Assembly: GCA_020091685.1 (NCBI GenBank)
Contig: CM034601.1
Location: 17,413,320 to 17,477,319 of the forward strand
Direction: 5' to 3'
DNA length: 64,000 nucleotides
From: Lutjanus erythropterus
Taxonomy: Eukaryota; Chordata; Actinopteri; Lutjaniformes; Lutjanidae
Part shown: piece by piece, positions 11,791-33,560 of the stretch
Layout of the letters: each line of letters begins with the position of its first letter
How positions within the stretch are numbered: the stretch's first letter is position 1
The notes under the pieces: generated by a model
Seen by the model: only the letters and a program-made list of their open reading frames with translations
The model's database searches: none
What the model was told of the DNA's origin: nothing
Made by a program: the position numbers and the translations under genes

Positions 11791-12345
11791 TTCTGATCTA
11801 TTATTGACATTTTCACTTCATTCTCAAAATAATCCAAAACAAAAAACCAAAAAAAAAAAAAACCCTCCCTCCTCCTATGTCCCCCCTCAGGCCTGGTCCT
11901 AATAGTCTTCTTTAATAAACCTTAATTCATCCATGACACACAAAGGTTCAGGAAAGTCAAAATGACGTGACAATTTTATGGACACTTGACTTGAAACGGA
12001 CATACTTTTCATGATAAGTCAACAAGCTTTGATTTTTGTTAAATTTGACAAACATTTAAAAAGCTGATACAGCCTAACTAGTTCAAGATAAATTAATAAG
12101 ACATAGATTGTGTATTAAGCATATACTATTTTGATAGTTGAACTAAAAAAAAATCAATTTCTTCAAAACTCAACATGACAAAACATATTAACAAGAGTTT
12201 CAATGTTATGTTAGACACAACAATCTTTTGCTTTCTCAACATAAAAGTGCAGCAATTTCCTGTTTTTTTGTTTTTACCAACTTATTATTTTCTTGTATAC
12301 ACACTTCAGTGAAAATAAATCAACATAAACAACACAAACAGCAAA
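11790..12345. other. AT-rich spacer
   Basis: No gene or strong signal. There is a poly(A) run near 11848 and AT-rich DNA between the promoter of C1q-like gene 3 and a Tc1-like fossil. Confidence 0.5.
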
Positions 12346-12349
12346 CTTC

Positions 12350-13190
12350 CCAGCATCCGTTGTTCAGTGTGTACTTTGGCATTGTCTTGCTGAAATAAGC
12401 AGGGACATCTCTGAAAAAGACGTCATCTGGATCGTAGCATTTCAGCTTTAATGGGGCCTTCAAAGACAGTTACCCATGATGCCATGGGCACTAACACAAC
12501 TGCGTATCATCACAGATGCTGACTTTTGAAGTTGGAGCTGGTAACAATCTGGATGAGCCTTTTCCTCTTTAACCCGGAGGTCGAGACGTCCATGATTTCT
12601 GAAAACAATCTGAAACGTGGACTTGTCAGGCCACAACGCTCTTTTCATATTTGCGTCGGTCCATCTCAGATGAGCTCAGGCGCAGAGACGTTGGCAGTGT
12701 TTCTTGATGTTCTTGCTATATGGCTTTTTCTTTGCATAGTGCAGTCATTTGCATTTGTAGCTGCAGCAACAAATTGTTTCCTGACAGTGGATTTCCAAAG
12801 TGTTCCCGAGTCCATGCAGTGTCCTTTGTACAATTACAAGGGTTCTCAATGCAGTGCAACCTGAGGGGTCAAAGGTCACAGGCATTTGATGCTGGTTTTT
12901 AAGTCTTGCCCCTTATGTGCAGAGATTTCTTCGGATTCTCTGAATCATTTAATGAAATCATGAATTGGAGATGGTGAAATCCCTAAATTCCTGCAGTTTT
13001 GTTGGACTATTCCCACTCAGTTTTTTACAAAGTGTTAAACCTCACCCCATCCAGATTTGTGAATGACTGAACCTCTCGAGGATGCTCCTTTAATAACCCC
13101 ATCATGATACTATCACCTGTTACCAGTTCACCTGTTTACCTTTTGAATGACTGAAACTGATGTTTTTTTGTGCTTTCCACAAATTTTCAC
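12350..13190 (-). mobile_element. Tc1/mariner-like transposon fossil
   Basis: On the minus strand 12648-12460 reads as a transposase fragment: ALWPDKSTFQIVF, then NHGR, QLQKSASVMIRSCVSAHG. This is the Tc1-type core around the catalytic aspartate (W-S/P-D-E/K-S). Flanking DNA to about 13190 resembles the rest of this teleost element. The reading frame is broken on both sides, so it is inactive. Confidence 0.7.
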
Positions 13191-14816
13191 ATAAAGACTG
13201 CACTACTGTAACCTAACATGTATGGTAATGAGTCTGAATCACATGATACTTTGCACAAGTCATCCTTGTCAGCCACATCAGACATCAAGATTGTCTTGTG
13301 TTTTAATTTATTCAAAAGCAGGTAACAAATTCCTAAGAATGTTCTATGATTAAAATGACATATTTAAAAGATTGCATGGCTTCGATGGGCAGTTCACTCT
13401 GTAGTTAAGATGACTGCGTTTTACTGACTGATCTATAGACAACTCCCACAAACATCAGACAAAACAGAGACACTGTTGTATGATCACTGTTGTAATTGAA
13501 ATGATATACACAAAATAACTTGAGGTTACAAATCACTGACAGACTCAGCTGTGCATGTGAATTTTTGTCACTCCAAAGTAAACCTAATCCTATAAGATAC
13601 AACATTATTTCAGATGTGAAATTATTTTCTTACACTGGACTTCACAGGAAAATCCCAGTATAAAAAAATAAAACAAACATTAAATGACAATTAACCCCCC
13701 CTCAATGACAGACCTCAAGAAAATGTGCACGGTGGTGTTATTTAAGGATTTATAGCACAAATAAATAAGATTAAAGATGCAAACTCAAGCACTTAAGCAA
13801 TGTGTTGATGAAAAAAAAGAACATTTCTACTTTGACATTTGACAAAATACCATTTACACAGGACTAAGGTTAGCATTACTCATTTACAACCTAATCCAGA
13901 GGGAAATAGTGAACAAATCGTTTGTCACTGTTCAGTCCATAGTGAAGTCAGTCCGGTCCAAATACACAAACATGCAGATTCTCTGGCTGCACATTTGGTG
14001 TCTCCCTTTTTGAGGATGTACTGAGGAGTGCGGAAGAATTAAAGTTCCCTCAGGTTACCATATTATATTAATATGAATTACTGTTGCACTTGTGCAAGGT
14101 AAATGACAAGAGGCTGTTCAAAAAATTAGGCATTAATGGATGCCATACTGTAGATCTCTGGGGGGAAAAAACAATGAGATTCTACCTGCAGTGATTGTCT
14201 CCAACACTAACCCTGAGAAGAACATGAGCTGAGGGAAAAAAATAAAATGGGAAAAGCCATCAATCTGCTATTCTCTAAGTCAGTCAGGGTTTGATGTTGC
14301 TCCAAAACATACAGTAACCCTAATGCTAAGACACATGAGCAATATGATACCAAATAAAACCTTAGTAACTCAAATCTTAATAGTACAAAATAAAGTTCAA
14401 GGCACATCAAAAGTCTAGAGTAAAAAAAAAATTAAAAACTTGAAATGACAGAGCTCAAGCTTGTAACTGTATATTACATTTTCTATTAACTACCACGATG
14501 AGGCACTAGAAACAACAAAGGCACCTGTGTGCTGTTATCAGTAAAGGCAGTTCACGAGCCAAGTAACAGCAAGAAAATACAAATCAAGGAGCAAAACAAA
14601 GATCAAACACTGCATTTAACATTTTTATGGAGTGTCACATCTGGACACTGTCCCTGCACACGTCTGCTCGTCAAATTTAGACTTACCTGACTATGAGTCG
14701 CAATTAATACTTTAATAAAATACTTTTATGATTACATGTTCTTTTTCACATTGCATTGAGCAACAGTTATCTTGAGTGTATTTTTAGTGTTCAAGGCTAC
14801 ATTCAACAATACCTTG

Positions 14817-16043
14817 TTAAAGGCACAGTTCACCTCAAAATTAAAAGTACATATTTTTCCTCTTAAGAGGTATTTATGTATCTAGATTGTTGTAGTATGA
14901 GTTGCCAATTTTTAGAGATATCAGCTGTAGAGATTAGGGTTGGGTACCAAACTCTGTACACCGAATTAGGTCAGTACGACGAGTGCTGATTCACGCTAAA
15001 TCAATCAGTACCAAACTCTGACACCTGGCATAAAGAGAGAGGCAATATCAGAGCGACCAGGAAAACACATCAAACTAAACACAAACTACAGTAAATCTCA
15101 AAGCTACAGAGTGCACTGTTTTCATAGCCTGAAAGACAAGCCCCCCCTCTAGTATGCTAGAACAGCGAGTGACATTTATTAGTATGTCTGAAACCTCAGT
15201 ATGAAACCACTATTTGTGGACTGCAGACTTTTAACAGGAAAATAATACAGTAACACAGCGGTGGTACCGACAACAGCATGACAAGAAGGAAATCACGTGT
15301 GCTTCTCCTGCAACAAAGTGCTGCCCTGGTGACAGACTGACAGGCTGCGGAGATGCCTTTTGGACGGGACACACTTAATAAATAAAATATTCAAAATAAA
15401 TAACAATGTTGAAATTGAGAAGTCCGGACTTATTTTTTTACAATAGAAATTAAGTTTTTGTTATTAGAGAGAGAGTAAAGTACCAAAAAAAGTACTGTTG
15501 GGTATCGGTATCTGTGCTGTATTGTGTAATGTGAAAGGAACCCAACCCTCTGCCTTCTCCTTAATAGAATGACACTCATCTGTGGTGCTCAAAAACACCT
15601 TAAAAATACAACTGAAAATCTCTACAGTAAAATCTCTTTCCAGAAACCATGACTTGGTTACTGCACCAACCACCATGCTGGCAGACTAGTGCCATCTCAA
15701 CTGAGGAGGACGCCATTATTATTGACATCACACGCCATCAATCAAGAGATTTTCATGCGGATTAGAGGCATGTTTCCTTGTGTTTGGGTGCAGTTTGGTA
15801 GAAAGAAAAGAGCGCCTACATGACAACAAGAATTATCTAGAGTAACCGGGTCATGACTTCTAGAAAAAGCCAGAAGCACCACAAGCCGAGTACTATCTAG
15901 TTCCATTATATTCAAGAGAGAGCAGACATCTCCATGGCTGATATCTCAAAACCTCACACCAAGAAAATCTAGATGGATGAATAGCAATATGGGCCAGAGG
16001 AAAAATATGTATTTTGTATTTTGGTCTGAACTGTCTTTTTAAA
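14817..16043. mobile_element. MITE with AAAGG-CA/AC-AGTTC ends
   Basis: The left end is TTAAAGGCACAGTTCACCTC. The right end is TTGGTCTGAACTGTCTTTTT, its imperfect inverted complement. The interior near both ends has the usual 'TCTAGAT' and 'GATATC' motifs of this family, seen again at 30056-31532 and 37100-37216. It is interrupted by a second element at 14936-15549. Confidence 0.6.
14936..15549. mobile_element. Nested MITE with AGGGTTGGGTACC ends
   Basis: It begins AGGGTTGGGTACC and ends GGAACCCAACCCT, a near-perfect inverted end pair. It sits inside the element at 14817-16043, so it inserted later. No ORF. Confidence 0.55.
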
Positions 16044-16651
16044 AGTATGAAGGAATTTGGGCTTCTCTGATGTATGATTTTCATAATTTTGACAAGTTTA
16101 CAAACTTTTAATAATGTTCTCCAGCCTGAAAGAGATAATTTACCTCAATACATCCGATGCAGGGACTTAACCTAACTACCTAAAGCCAGTTTGTGACAAA
16201 CTTAACTTAATCCCCAAATGTTGTTAAGGCATTAATGCGTAACTTTGTCAATAAGGCATGATTCTATATCTGACCATCTTACAGCTAAGTATCCCTTAAA
16301 GCCACAAAAAAAGAAACATCAGCAAATCAAAACTCATCCATACATCCATCTTCAGCACCATACCTGAAATCAGTGTTACACACGTTCATGTGTTCATTAT
16401 ATAGAAAAGACATGTGGAAGGTGCTGTAGTGTAGCAGGTGGTACAGCCTAGATATGACAGACTGTGCAGGCAGTCAAACTAGCGGCTGTTTGTTGAGGAT
16501 GGATTAAGTCTTTCCAAAGCACACAGTTCTGGTGTATGTATGTGTGTGTGTGTCTGTTAGTTTCAGCCAGGTAAAAAATTAACCAAACATTACGAGAAAG
16601 CACAGAGACACAACAGCCGGTGCCTTCCCTCCTCATCTGGCACGAGTAGGA

Positions 16652-25973
<9,322 letters not shown>

Positions 25974-25999
25974 TTTGAGGGTGTTGCTGTCAAACAAAC

Positions 26000-27230
26000 C
26001 TGTGGGAGAAAAAACACAATTTAATGATTATTTCAAGAGTCGAACCGACTTCAGGACAAAACTTGACATTTTACAAGACATAAGACTGATGCACATAGGA
26101 ACAAAAAATGCAGATTTTACTTAAATTTGCAATTCTAAACTTTTAGAGAACTGAGACACGGTTCAGGCAGTTAACCTAACTGTTATTGGATGTGGGAACT
26201 GGCGATCATGCGCTAAGAATTTAATGTTTCAAGCAGTTTTACGCAAAAAAAAAACATATCAGTTAACTGGCACTTCTTTGTTGAATAAAACATGCAGCTG
26301 TAATGTATAGATGAGGCCCATTACCAGCGGGTAAAGTTGTAGACTTCTGCCGTCCAACAAGGCTCAGAAGAGGCTGGGCTTTTTTTGTTGGGAAGACCAA
26401 TGCTAAGCTAGCTGATATTACTAGACAGCGTTAGCTTTCCAGCTATGCCACGAAAACGGACCAAAACAAGTTGTAGAAACAACGGAATTTTTTAGAGCTC
26501 TCCATAATGAAATGTGTCGAACAAAATAACTTTGTAACTATATGAGTTGTTTCAAATATCACTTGGAAATAACTTTGCTAATGTTATCGGTGGCTACGTG
26601 ATTTAGCTGGTTAGCTTGCTGCTGAATATCAGCAGGACTTTCCAGAAGATTTTTTGTTTTGACTCCTAGCCACTCTACAGGTGGGAACACGAATAGCAGC
26701 TCGGGATAACGATACTGCGCATGTGCTTAAATTCGAGTCCTGTCTAGAAGAGAACCCTTGCTTTGCGAAACTCTCGCGACATTTGTCCGAGAGTGTGGCG
26801 AGGGTGTGCAAACTAATTGTGTTTAAAATGTGGCAACGCTGTGGTTGAAATCTGGGCAGGGGTAGCCACAGAAAACACTTGGTAAGGGTCAGTGAAACAT
26901 CATGATTCGAGTTAAAATAATGTTCTCTCGCGAGATTTTTCTTGCATCTAGGGTACCATTCTAGACACTACCACGAACTTGGAAGGACGAATGATGAACG
27001 GTTACCGGACATACTTTTCCCAGGCGTTTTGTGACAGAGCTACGGTTTAGTCTGGCTACTGGGTATAAAAAGTGCACGAATGTGACAAAATGAACAAACG
27101 CGTGGGGGGGGGGGGGGGGGGTGTCTTTTTTTTCTTCACAAAAGGGGCGTAAATGTGCTATGCTATGTGCTATGTTCCCTCCCCTGACAATCTTTACTGA
27201 GGGAATACCGGACCAGGGACTGTACTATTA
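26000..27230. promoter_or_regulatory. Divergent nf2 / mettl27 promoter region
   Basis: nf2 (minus) and mettl27 (plus) start back to back here. The nf2 coding exon has a splice acceptor at 25999, so its first exon lies in this interval. CpG dinucleotides, rare elsewhere in the window, are frequent at about 26430-27060. No TATA box is obvious, as expected for housekeeping-type genes. Exact start sites are not visible. A G run of about 18 at 27103-27121 follows. Confidence 0.5.
27103..27121 (+). repeat. Poly(G) run in the divergent promoter
   Basis: About 18 consecutive G between the nf2 and mettl27 start regions. Such a tract can form G-quadruplex-like structure and is also prone to sequencing error. 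Confidence 0.8.
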
Positions 27231-27333
27231 CTTCCTGGTTCGTTTGATTTTGCCATCTAGTAACCACAGTGTCTGCAGCAAGTCTTTAGTGAACTTGTGA
27301 AGGAGAAGCATCAAACAACCGAGGCTACTACAG
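27230..27333 (+). other. mettl27: Probable mettl27 5' untranslated exon
   Basis: The sequence up to 27333 ends GGCTACTACAG followed by GTAAATA, a good donor. No ATG opens a useful frame. It would splice to the acceptor just before the coding exon at 28841 (CATTGAACAG at 28820-28829). The left boundary is a guess. Confidence 0.4.
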
Positions 27334-28489
27334 GTAAATATATCACCACTTTGCATGCTTATCTCTTGTGTAATTAATGCACACAGAGGTGTAATGGTGG
27401 TTAACCCAAATAAACTCAGTTTATCCACCTTTTTGAAATGAGGCTGAGAGTTTAGTCATCTATGTTCAGGTCACCTATCAATGAATGAATGAATTTATCC
27501 ACGGTTTATCCACCTCTGTATTTACCACTGCACCACTGGTTGTACAGTAGTAGCAGCTGCAGTCTGTATATTTTATAGTTACAGGAGAACTCAGACAAGC
27601 ACAAGCTCCCACAAAGTGCAATTTAAAGTTTCAGGTAAATTATTGTTATTTACTAATGCTAGCATTGATCAGAGAAAACCAAACCTAACAGTTGCTTTCA
27701 CTGTAGTAATTGCACCATGTGTTTAATGGTTATGTCTTCCATATTTGATTGTTTAGTAAAACATTTGAAATAAAACTCATGAAACATACCTGATTGTCCC
27801 TGAGTTGTGTTGGAGATTGTCTTTCAGTATGATATGACTACGCCTGAAATCACAAAACAAATCAACTAACCAAAACAATATGACCTGTGCAGTATTGCTG
27901 TTGCGTTCTGCAATATGCTTGTTGTGTATGTTCTGGTGTTTATGGATCTTGGTGTGAATGTCGTTCTGCTGCTATGTCGCCTGTGTTCTCTCAAATGCCC
28001 AGGACAAATTTCTCATAAATGGAATATTATCTAAATCGCAATATGGCCAAGTGCTATACCATAATCACAAAAGCTGTCATTTTTTAATACAGGAAAAATG
28101 TGTGACAAGACAGCATTATGATGAAGTATTATAGTGCTACAGAGATGCCCTGGCCAACTAATGTTGTTCTTCAGATGTAAGAAAACGTGTCTTTGGTCCA
28201 GACCCCAACAAATACCACTCATTAGGATTCTAATAGATTTTTTTAGCTAAATGAAAACTGTAATTATCATTCCTGCTAATCATGAACTATATTAAAATTG
28301 CAATATCTGTCAAAATAATTGCAGTCAGATTTTTTTTACCATATTGTGCAGCCCTAAAGGCTCACCTCACCTAATCTTATGTAAAACCATAAAACAAGGT
28401 TATTCAGGTCAGCTGTAATTTAGAGATTTCACCATCTACAGTCCAACACTGAATGCCTGTGAGCCTTGATCCCTCAGGCGGCGCTGCAT

Positions 28490-28745
28490 CAAAAACCTAC
28501 ATGATTGTAGGCTATAGAATTTATAGTGTACAATCATGTCGTATATCAACAAAATGCAGAAATGCGGCCGACTTTTATGGGCCAAAGCTTATCGGACATG
28601 GACTAATGCAAAGTGGAAAAGTGTGCTGTGGCCTGATGAGTCCACATTTTAGATTGTCTTTGGAAATCATGGACGTTGTGACCTGCAGGTTCAGATTTAC
28701 ACGGCGTACTAACTTTTTTGGAATTGGGGTCATGAGCACGCTGAG
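28490..28745 (+). mobile_element. Tc1-like transposase fragment
   Basis: In one frame the plus strand reads KWKSVLWPDESTF followed by a stop and IVFGNHGR. This is the same Tc1 catalytic block as at 12460-12648. It ends AACTTTTTTGGAATTGGGGT, the characteristic terminus of this family. Decayed; it lies in the 5' UTR intron of mettl27. Confidence 0.65.
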
Positions 28746-28840
28746 CTTCAGTTTTAATTCACTAATAAATGTTCTGATATACGTTATTGTAATAATTTAT
28801 TGTCTCTGGTTCTTTCTCCCATTGAACAGGTTTTTACACA

Positions 28841-31800
28841 ATGTCAGCTGTCAGTAAGACATTTGAAAATGTCAAAGCAAAAATCTTATCAGCTCACAAG
28901 AGCTGCACACCGAGAGAAAAGCTCAACTTCTACGACTCCTGGGCAGAGAACTATGATCAGGTGAGAAAACTGAAGTACAATGAGACAGATATCAGCAGAA
29001 TATTCACAGTTTTTTTTTAATCCAGTGAGATTTTAGTAAAGGCACTTTAAGTGATATTATTGTACAGAAATTAAAGCTACTACAAGGAGATTTTTACTGG
29101 TTATGTAACGGTCTCAGTTTATTACTGATGCCTCTATATGACTCTATATTTGAAAAACAATATTTAAAAAATATAGTCCAAAATATATTAACATTATGTG
29201 GCTCTGTATTGTGTATTTTATAAAATAAAAAATAGTTTCTGTTTTCTTTATATGGAGCCAAATGTAGTTTTACAGTGCCAAGTTCAATTCTACAGCATAT
29301 ATCTGATAGCATGAAGAGTTGTTTTTAGACATAATTATTACATGGCCTTTTTGAACACTGATTGGTCAATAATGACATCATAGGTCTGTTACTTCTGAAT
29401 GGCAGGCTGTTGCCATGAAGAGGCAGTAAATTAATTTTTAAATCAACAATTTAAAAATCTAATCAAATTATTGATTTTTTTTTAGTAAGTGCCCATGTAA
29501 TATGCTAAATAAATCCCTTCAGAGTTTTTTTTTTGTTTTTGTTTGTTTGTTTTGTCATAATGACACGTTTGCTATACATTATCCCTTTCTGCATAAATAT
29601 ATTCAGATACATGTTCATATTTACCTTCTTTATTTGTGTTAATTGTTGGATTAGGATGTGGCTGTTCTGGAGTACCGTGCACCAAGTCTGGCAGCAAACT
29701 GCATCTCCTCCCATTTCAGCGGCGACCGTGAAGCAGCCGTCGTGTTGGATGTGGCCTGTGGTACAGGACTGGCAGCCAAACAGGTAAACTCAAGATAGAG
29801 ATCAAAGTCCTGCCAAATCAAATATTTGACAAAAGCCTTTTTTGAGACTGTTTTCCTCTTTTTCTTCTCAGAGCAACAAAACAAAAAATATTTTCTATAA
29901 AATATGACCTCTGATGTTAATTTAATAGCCAAAACGTTTTGACTTTCTCTGCACTTTTACTTCCTTTTCCTATTTCCTTTCTTGTTCCTGCTATTTAGGA
30001 TAGCACAGACCATATCACCAACTTAAAATCCCCATTCAATTGATTTGACCAGTATAAAGGGAACAATTCACCCCAAAATCAAAAATTACATGTCTTACCT
30101 CTGCAGTTTTGGTGTGAGTTGCAGGGTTTTGAGATATCGGCCGTAGAGATGTCTGCCTTTTCTTGAATATAACTGAACTATAGATGGCACATTTAAAAAA
30201 GGATCATCCACAGACCTTGTGTGAGCAGTGCCATTTAAGAACTACTTAATTTCTATGGGAGAAAGAAAATAGTCCCTACATCAAACAGCTCACAGCAGAA
30301 CAATCTAGATCACATGTCAGACTCAAGACACCTCATTTAATGTGGCCTGCAAGAGCTTGCAAAGAATAGAATTTGTGCAATACAATTCTATGCTGTGTTT
30401 CAAAAGTATGGTGTCCATAAAGTACATGTCCCATGTCCTTGTTATTTGCACGCCAAAGGCAGCTAGATGTCAGTACATGTTATATAGCATCCCAATATTA
30501 TATAGCCATTTCTAGCAGTGGCACAAGTGGTTGTAGGTAGCAAAACACTGTTATTTCATTTTAAAGCAAATATACATTTTGGATTTGAAACCTTGCTTGT
30601 AGGCTACCCAGACTGAAACAACCTGTTATTTTGATATATGTACTTTCCCCCCAGCCTTTTCTTTCAGAGCTACTTATTAATTATTAAGTGATAATGCAGA
30701 GGCAATTATGTAATAGGATAACAAGTAGATAAGGGCTGCAACTAACAATTTTTTTCATCATCAATTAATCTGTCCAGTATTTTCTGGATTAATCGATTAG
30801 TTGTTTGGTCTATAAAATGTCAGAAAATGGTGAAAAATGTTTATTAGTTTTTCCCAAAGCTCAGAGTGATGTCCTCAAATGTCTTTGTCAAATGTTTTGT
30901 CCACAACCCAAAGATATTCATTTTACTGTCATAGCTGAGTAAAAAAAAAAAAATCAGAAAATATATTCATTAACATTTTTATCAACCATATATTAATAAT
31001 AGCTATATCTAAACCTTGAATAAATTTGAACAATTGCCAGTTGTTAACAGAATATAATGCTTATTATAGCATTAATTAAGTGTTAGTTAATACTTATTAT
31101 GGTTATAACAAATATTAGGCGCATCACTAAAATCTATTACTAGTGTATGAATCAATGCCATAGTTAACTTGTGTATTAAGTATTAAGTTATGTTATTTAT
31201 TGGACCCTAATTATAAAGTGTGCCAGAGTATTTGGACTTTTTCTGTTAAAAAATTACCAAAATCGATTAATCATTTTTCAAAACGGTTGACTATTACTTT
31301 AATAGTCAGTTATTAATCGATTAACTGATCAATCATTGCAACTCTAAAGTGAATATATTTATATAATTTTACATTTACAACAGACCCTCTGAGGACAAAC
31401 ATAATTCTGATGTGACTCAGGATGAAATTGAGTTTGACAGCCATGAACTAGATGGATGAATAGCACTAAAGGCCAAAGGAAAATATGTTGTTTTTTTTGT
31501 TTTTTTTACTTTGGGCTGAATTGTCCCTTTAACAACTGAATGTGTCTCTGTTTTTCAGATGAAGAGACATGGATTTGGACATTTTGTGGGTATTGATGGA
31601 AGCGAGTCTATGTTGGAGATGGCCAGAAAGAGCGGGTTGTACCAGGACCTGAAGCAGTTCATGCTGGGAGAGGAGCCGCTGCCTGCCCAGTGGGGTAATT
31701 AAATGGTTCATAGTTTCACTGATCATTGATGATTGGGTCACTGATCAATTGATTCAGTGGTCCTCCTGCAGAATGGTTTATTCAGTATTTGTTTTCAGAG

Positions 31801-33208
31801 GGTTTGGTGTTTCTCTTTGCTATGGTTATTTTATTATCTGTTTTAGTTGGATTTAAATCACTGTTATAAGTTTTGGTTCTTTTATCCCTCATGCTCTGTG
31901 GTCAACTTTATAAACTTATAATGAAAAACTCATGATCTTATGGCTATTAAATATTATTTATCTTATGTATTTTTATCAATGGGAGCAGTAGTTGTATGCA
32001 TCTCTATCTGAAATGTTATTATCTCATTTTTTTTAAATTAAACATGTCCTCTTCACTCCTCCACTTCGCCCCTCGTCACGTCCTGCAGGTTTGTTTGATG
32101 TGACCATGATCATTGGAGCGCTGAGTGCTAGTCACATCTCGTTTAATGTGGTTCGAGAGTTGTGCAAGTCCACCAAACCAGGTTAGAATATGTTTTTTTG
32201 TTTTATTTGATGCTGTCTCAACTTCAGTTCTAATCTCACGGTAGGGTTGTATCAGGTGCTTATCCATAGTCAGTGTATTAGCTACAGTAGATTACGCTCA
32301 GCACACTCCCAGTTAAGAGAAGCAGAGAGGAGTGCCAGGCCCACCTAAAAACACCAATATCACATGTACGCTACATTCAGAATATTCTCACTGCTGTACT
32401 TTGCTGTCAGACAGCCTTTACCACCAGAAAACTGTTGTTATATAAGCCAGATGCTCTCTCCAAACCAAACAAACTCCACTGGCAAAATCAGTCATTTTAC
32501 CTCGCAGAGCGCAGAAGTCGCTGATCTGCTGCTGCCTCAATCTTTTGGTTTGTTTTTGTTATTGTGTGACTTCTCTGTGTTAAAAGAACAATTTGGATTC
32601 ACAAAAATCACACAATAACACAAACAAACTAATGGATGGAGGCAGTGGTAAACTAGCAACTCTTGTGTTCTGTGACATTAAATTACCAATTTCACATATG
32701 GAGTTTGGTTGATTTGGGGAGGGAGACATTTGGCTTATATAAGAGCAGTCCCCCGTCAGAAAAGGTTGTCTGATGGCAAGATAAAGTGGTGAAAATACTG
32801 TAAATATAGCATACACTAAAACTTTATTTTTTGTGGCCTTTTTTTAAGTGGCTAAATACCTTTTGTTGCTGAAACTGTCACAGCCAATTGGCATCAACTG
32901 CAGGTAGCACACTGACTATTGGTAAGTACCTCTAACAACCCCACTTCAAATAATCCGAACTATCCCTTTAACAACACCGCTGCACTGTTTCCTGTTTTAC
33001 ACCAGGTGGCTACGTCTGCATGACAACCAGAGCTAACAGTGACAACGTGGAATTCAAAGCTGCTCTGGAGCGTGAGCAGAAGCAGATGGAGGAAGAGGGG
33101 CTGTGGACCTGTGTGGAGGTCGTTCAGGTGGACGACTGGGAGAGAGCCATGTCAGAGCAGGAGGATGGATACATACCTGGTGCCGTGTACCTCTACAGGA
33201 AACTGTAG
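28841..33208 (+). CDS. mettl27: Methyltransferase-like protein 27 (WBSCR27 family)
   Basis: Five coding exons on the plus strand: 28841-28960, 29655-29783, 31559-31694, 32089-32181, 33006-33208. They total 681 nt (226 aa; human METTL27 is 245). It is a class I SAM-dependent methyltransferase fold. Motif I is VLDVACGTG (residues 70-78). The acidic residue ending strand 2 lies in FVGIDGSESMLEMAR (Asp about 96), and strand 4 is FDVTMIIGALSASH. The strand 5 region is KPGGYVCMTTR, and the end is GAVYLYRKL. The N-terminus (REKLNFYDSWAENYDQDVAVLEYRAP) is typical of the family. The substrate is unknown to me. In human the gene lies beside CLDN3 and CLDN4 at 7q11.23, and a claudin cluster lies 9 kb downstream here. 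Introns 2 and 4 are filled with MITEs. Confidence 0.92.
30056..31532. mobile_element. MITE in mettl27 intron 2, AAAGGG-ACAATTC ends
   Basis: The left end is AAAGGGAACAATTCACCCC. The right end, GGGCTGAATTGTCCCTTT, is its inverted complement. Same family as 14817-16043. Its right end stops 26 nt before the acceptor of mettl27 exon 3. It is interrupted by another element at 30732-31346. Confidence 0.65.
30732..31346. mobile_element. Nested MITE with GGGCTGCAACTAAC ends
   Basis: It starts AGGGCTGCAACTAACAATT and ends CAATCATTGCAACTCTAAA, an imperfect inverted pair. Near both ends it carries ATCGATTAATC motifs in opposite orientation. It sits inside the older element at 30056-31532. Confidence 0.65.
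32240..32970. mobile_element. Foldback element in mettl27 intron 4
   Basis: Long imperfect inverted repeat: 32364-32600 and 32816-32590 are reverse complements. The arms therefore translate to similar peptides on opposite strands (YFAVRQPL and YLAIRQPF; CYISQM and SYISQM; LFLLLCDF and LFVLLCDF). The outer right end AATCCGAACTATCCCTTTA matches the MITE at 19924-20037; the left outer end is truncated. The ORFs are structural by-products and not genes. Confidence 0.7.
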
Positions 33209-33504
33209 CACAGTGCATGAAGGTGTGACATCGAAAGGTTCAAATTTCTTGACACCTCACGATCCAATTCTGATTCAGAGGGCTGCAATGTGATTTTAAA
33301 ACGATTTTTGATGCATTCAAAGTTTTGATTTCTATACATGATTTATTGGTGACTGCTTGCTACTTTTAAAAATGTAGCATTTTTGTAATGATCTGTAAAT
33401 ACTTAGACAAATCTTGTCCCTTTTACCTCAAACTTAATAGCCCTGACCCTAAAATGCTGTCATACATGATTGATGATGATACATGTGATTTTGAATTGTT
33501 GTAT

Positions 33505-33560
33505 TTCTAATGTTGTTTTGTGAGCAGCTAATGGGGATCCGAATAAAGAATAAAGAATAC
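33505..33560 (+). terminator. mettl27: mettl27 poly(A) signals / element tail
   Basis: Two AATAAA hexamers (33542-33547 and 33549-33554), about 335 nt past the mettl27 stop. The preceding AGCTAATGGGGATCCGAATAA looks like the 3' end of a dispersed fish element; a reverse-oriented relative is at about 35085-35100. The gene may therefore use a transposon-derived poly(A) site. Confidence 0.45.

Larger units (their letters stand above)
13290..16651 (-). other. nf2 downstream region, possible long 3' UTR
   Basis: No coding gene is seen for over 3 kb beyond the nf2 stop at 16652. A minus-strand AATAAA at 13307-13312 could close a long 3' UTR, but earlier ends are possible. The stretch contains a MITE with a second one nested inside (14817-16043). 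Confidence 0.3.

Noticed and set aside
28453..28857. 134-aa ORF running into the mettl27 start
   Set aside because: It crosses a Tc1-like fossil and the splice acceptor before 28841, and is out of frame with the methyltransferase.
32364..32816. Two similar small proteins on opposite strands, suggesting a gene pair
   Set aside because: They are the two arms of one inverted repeat in a mettl27 intron.
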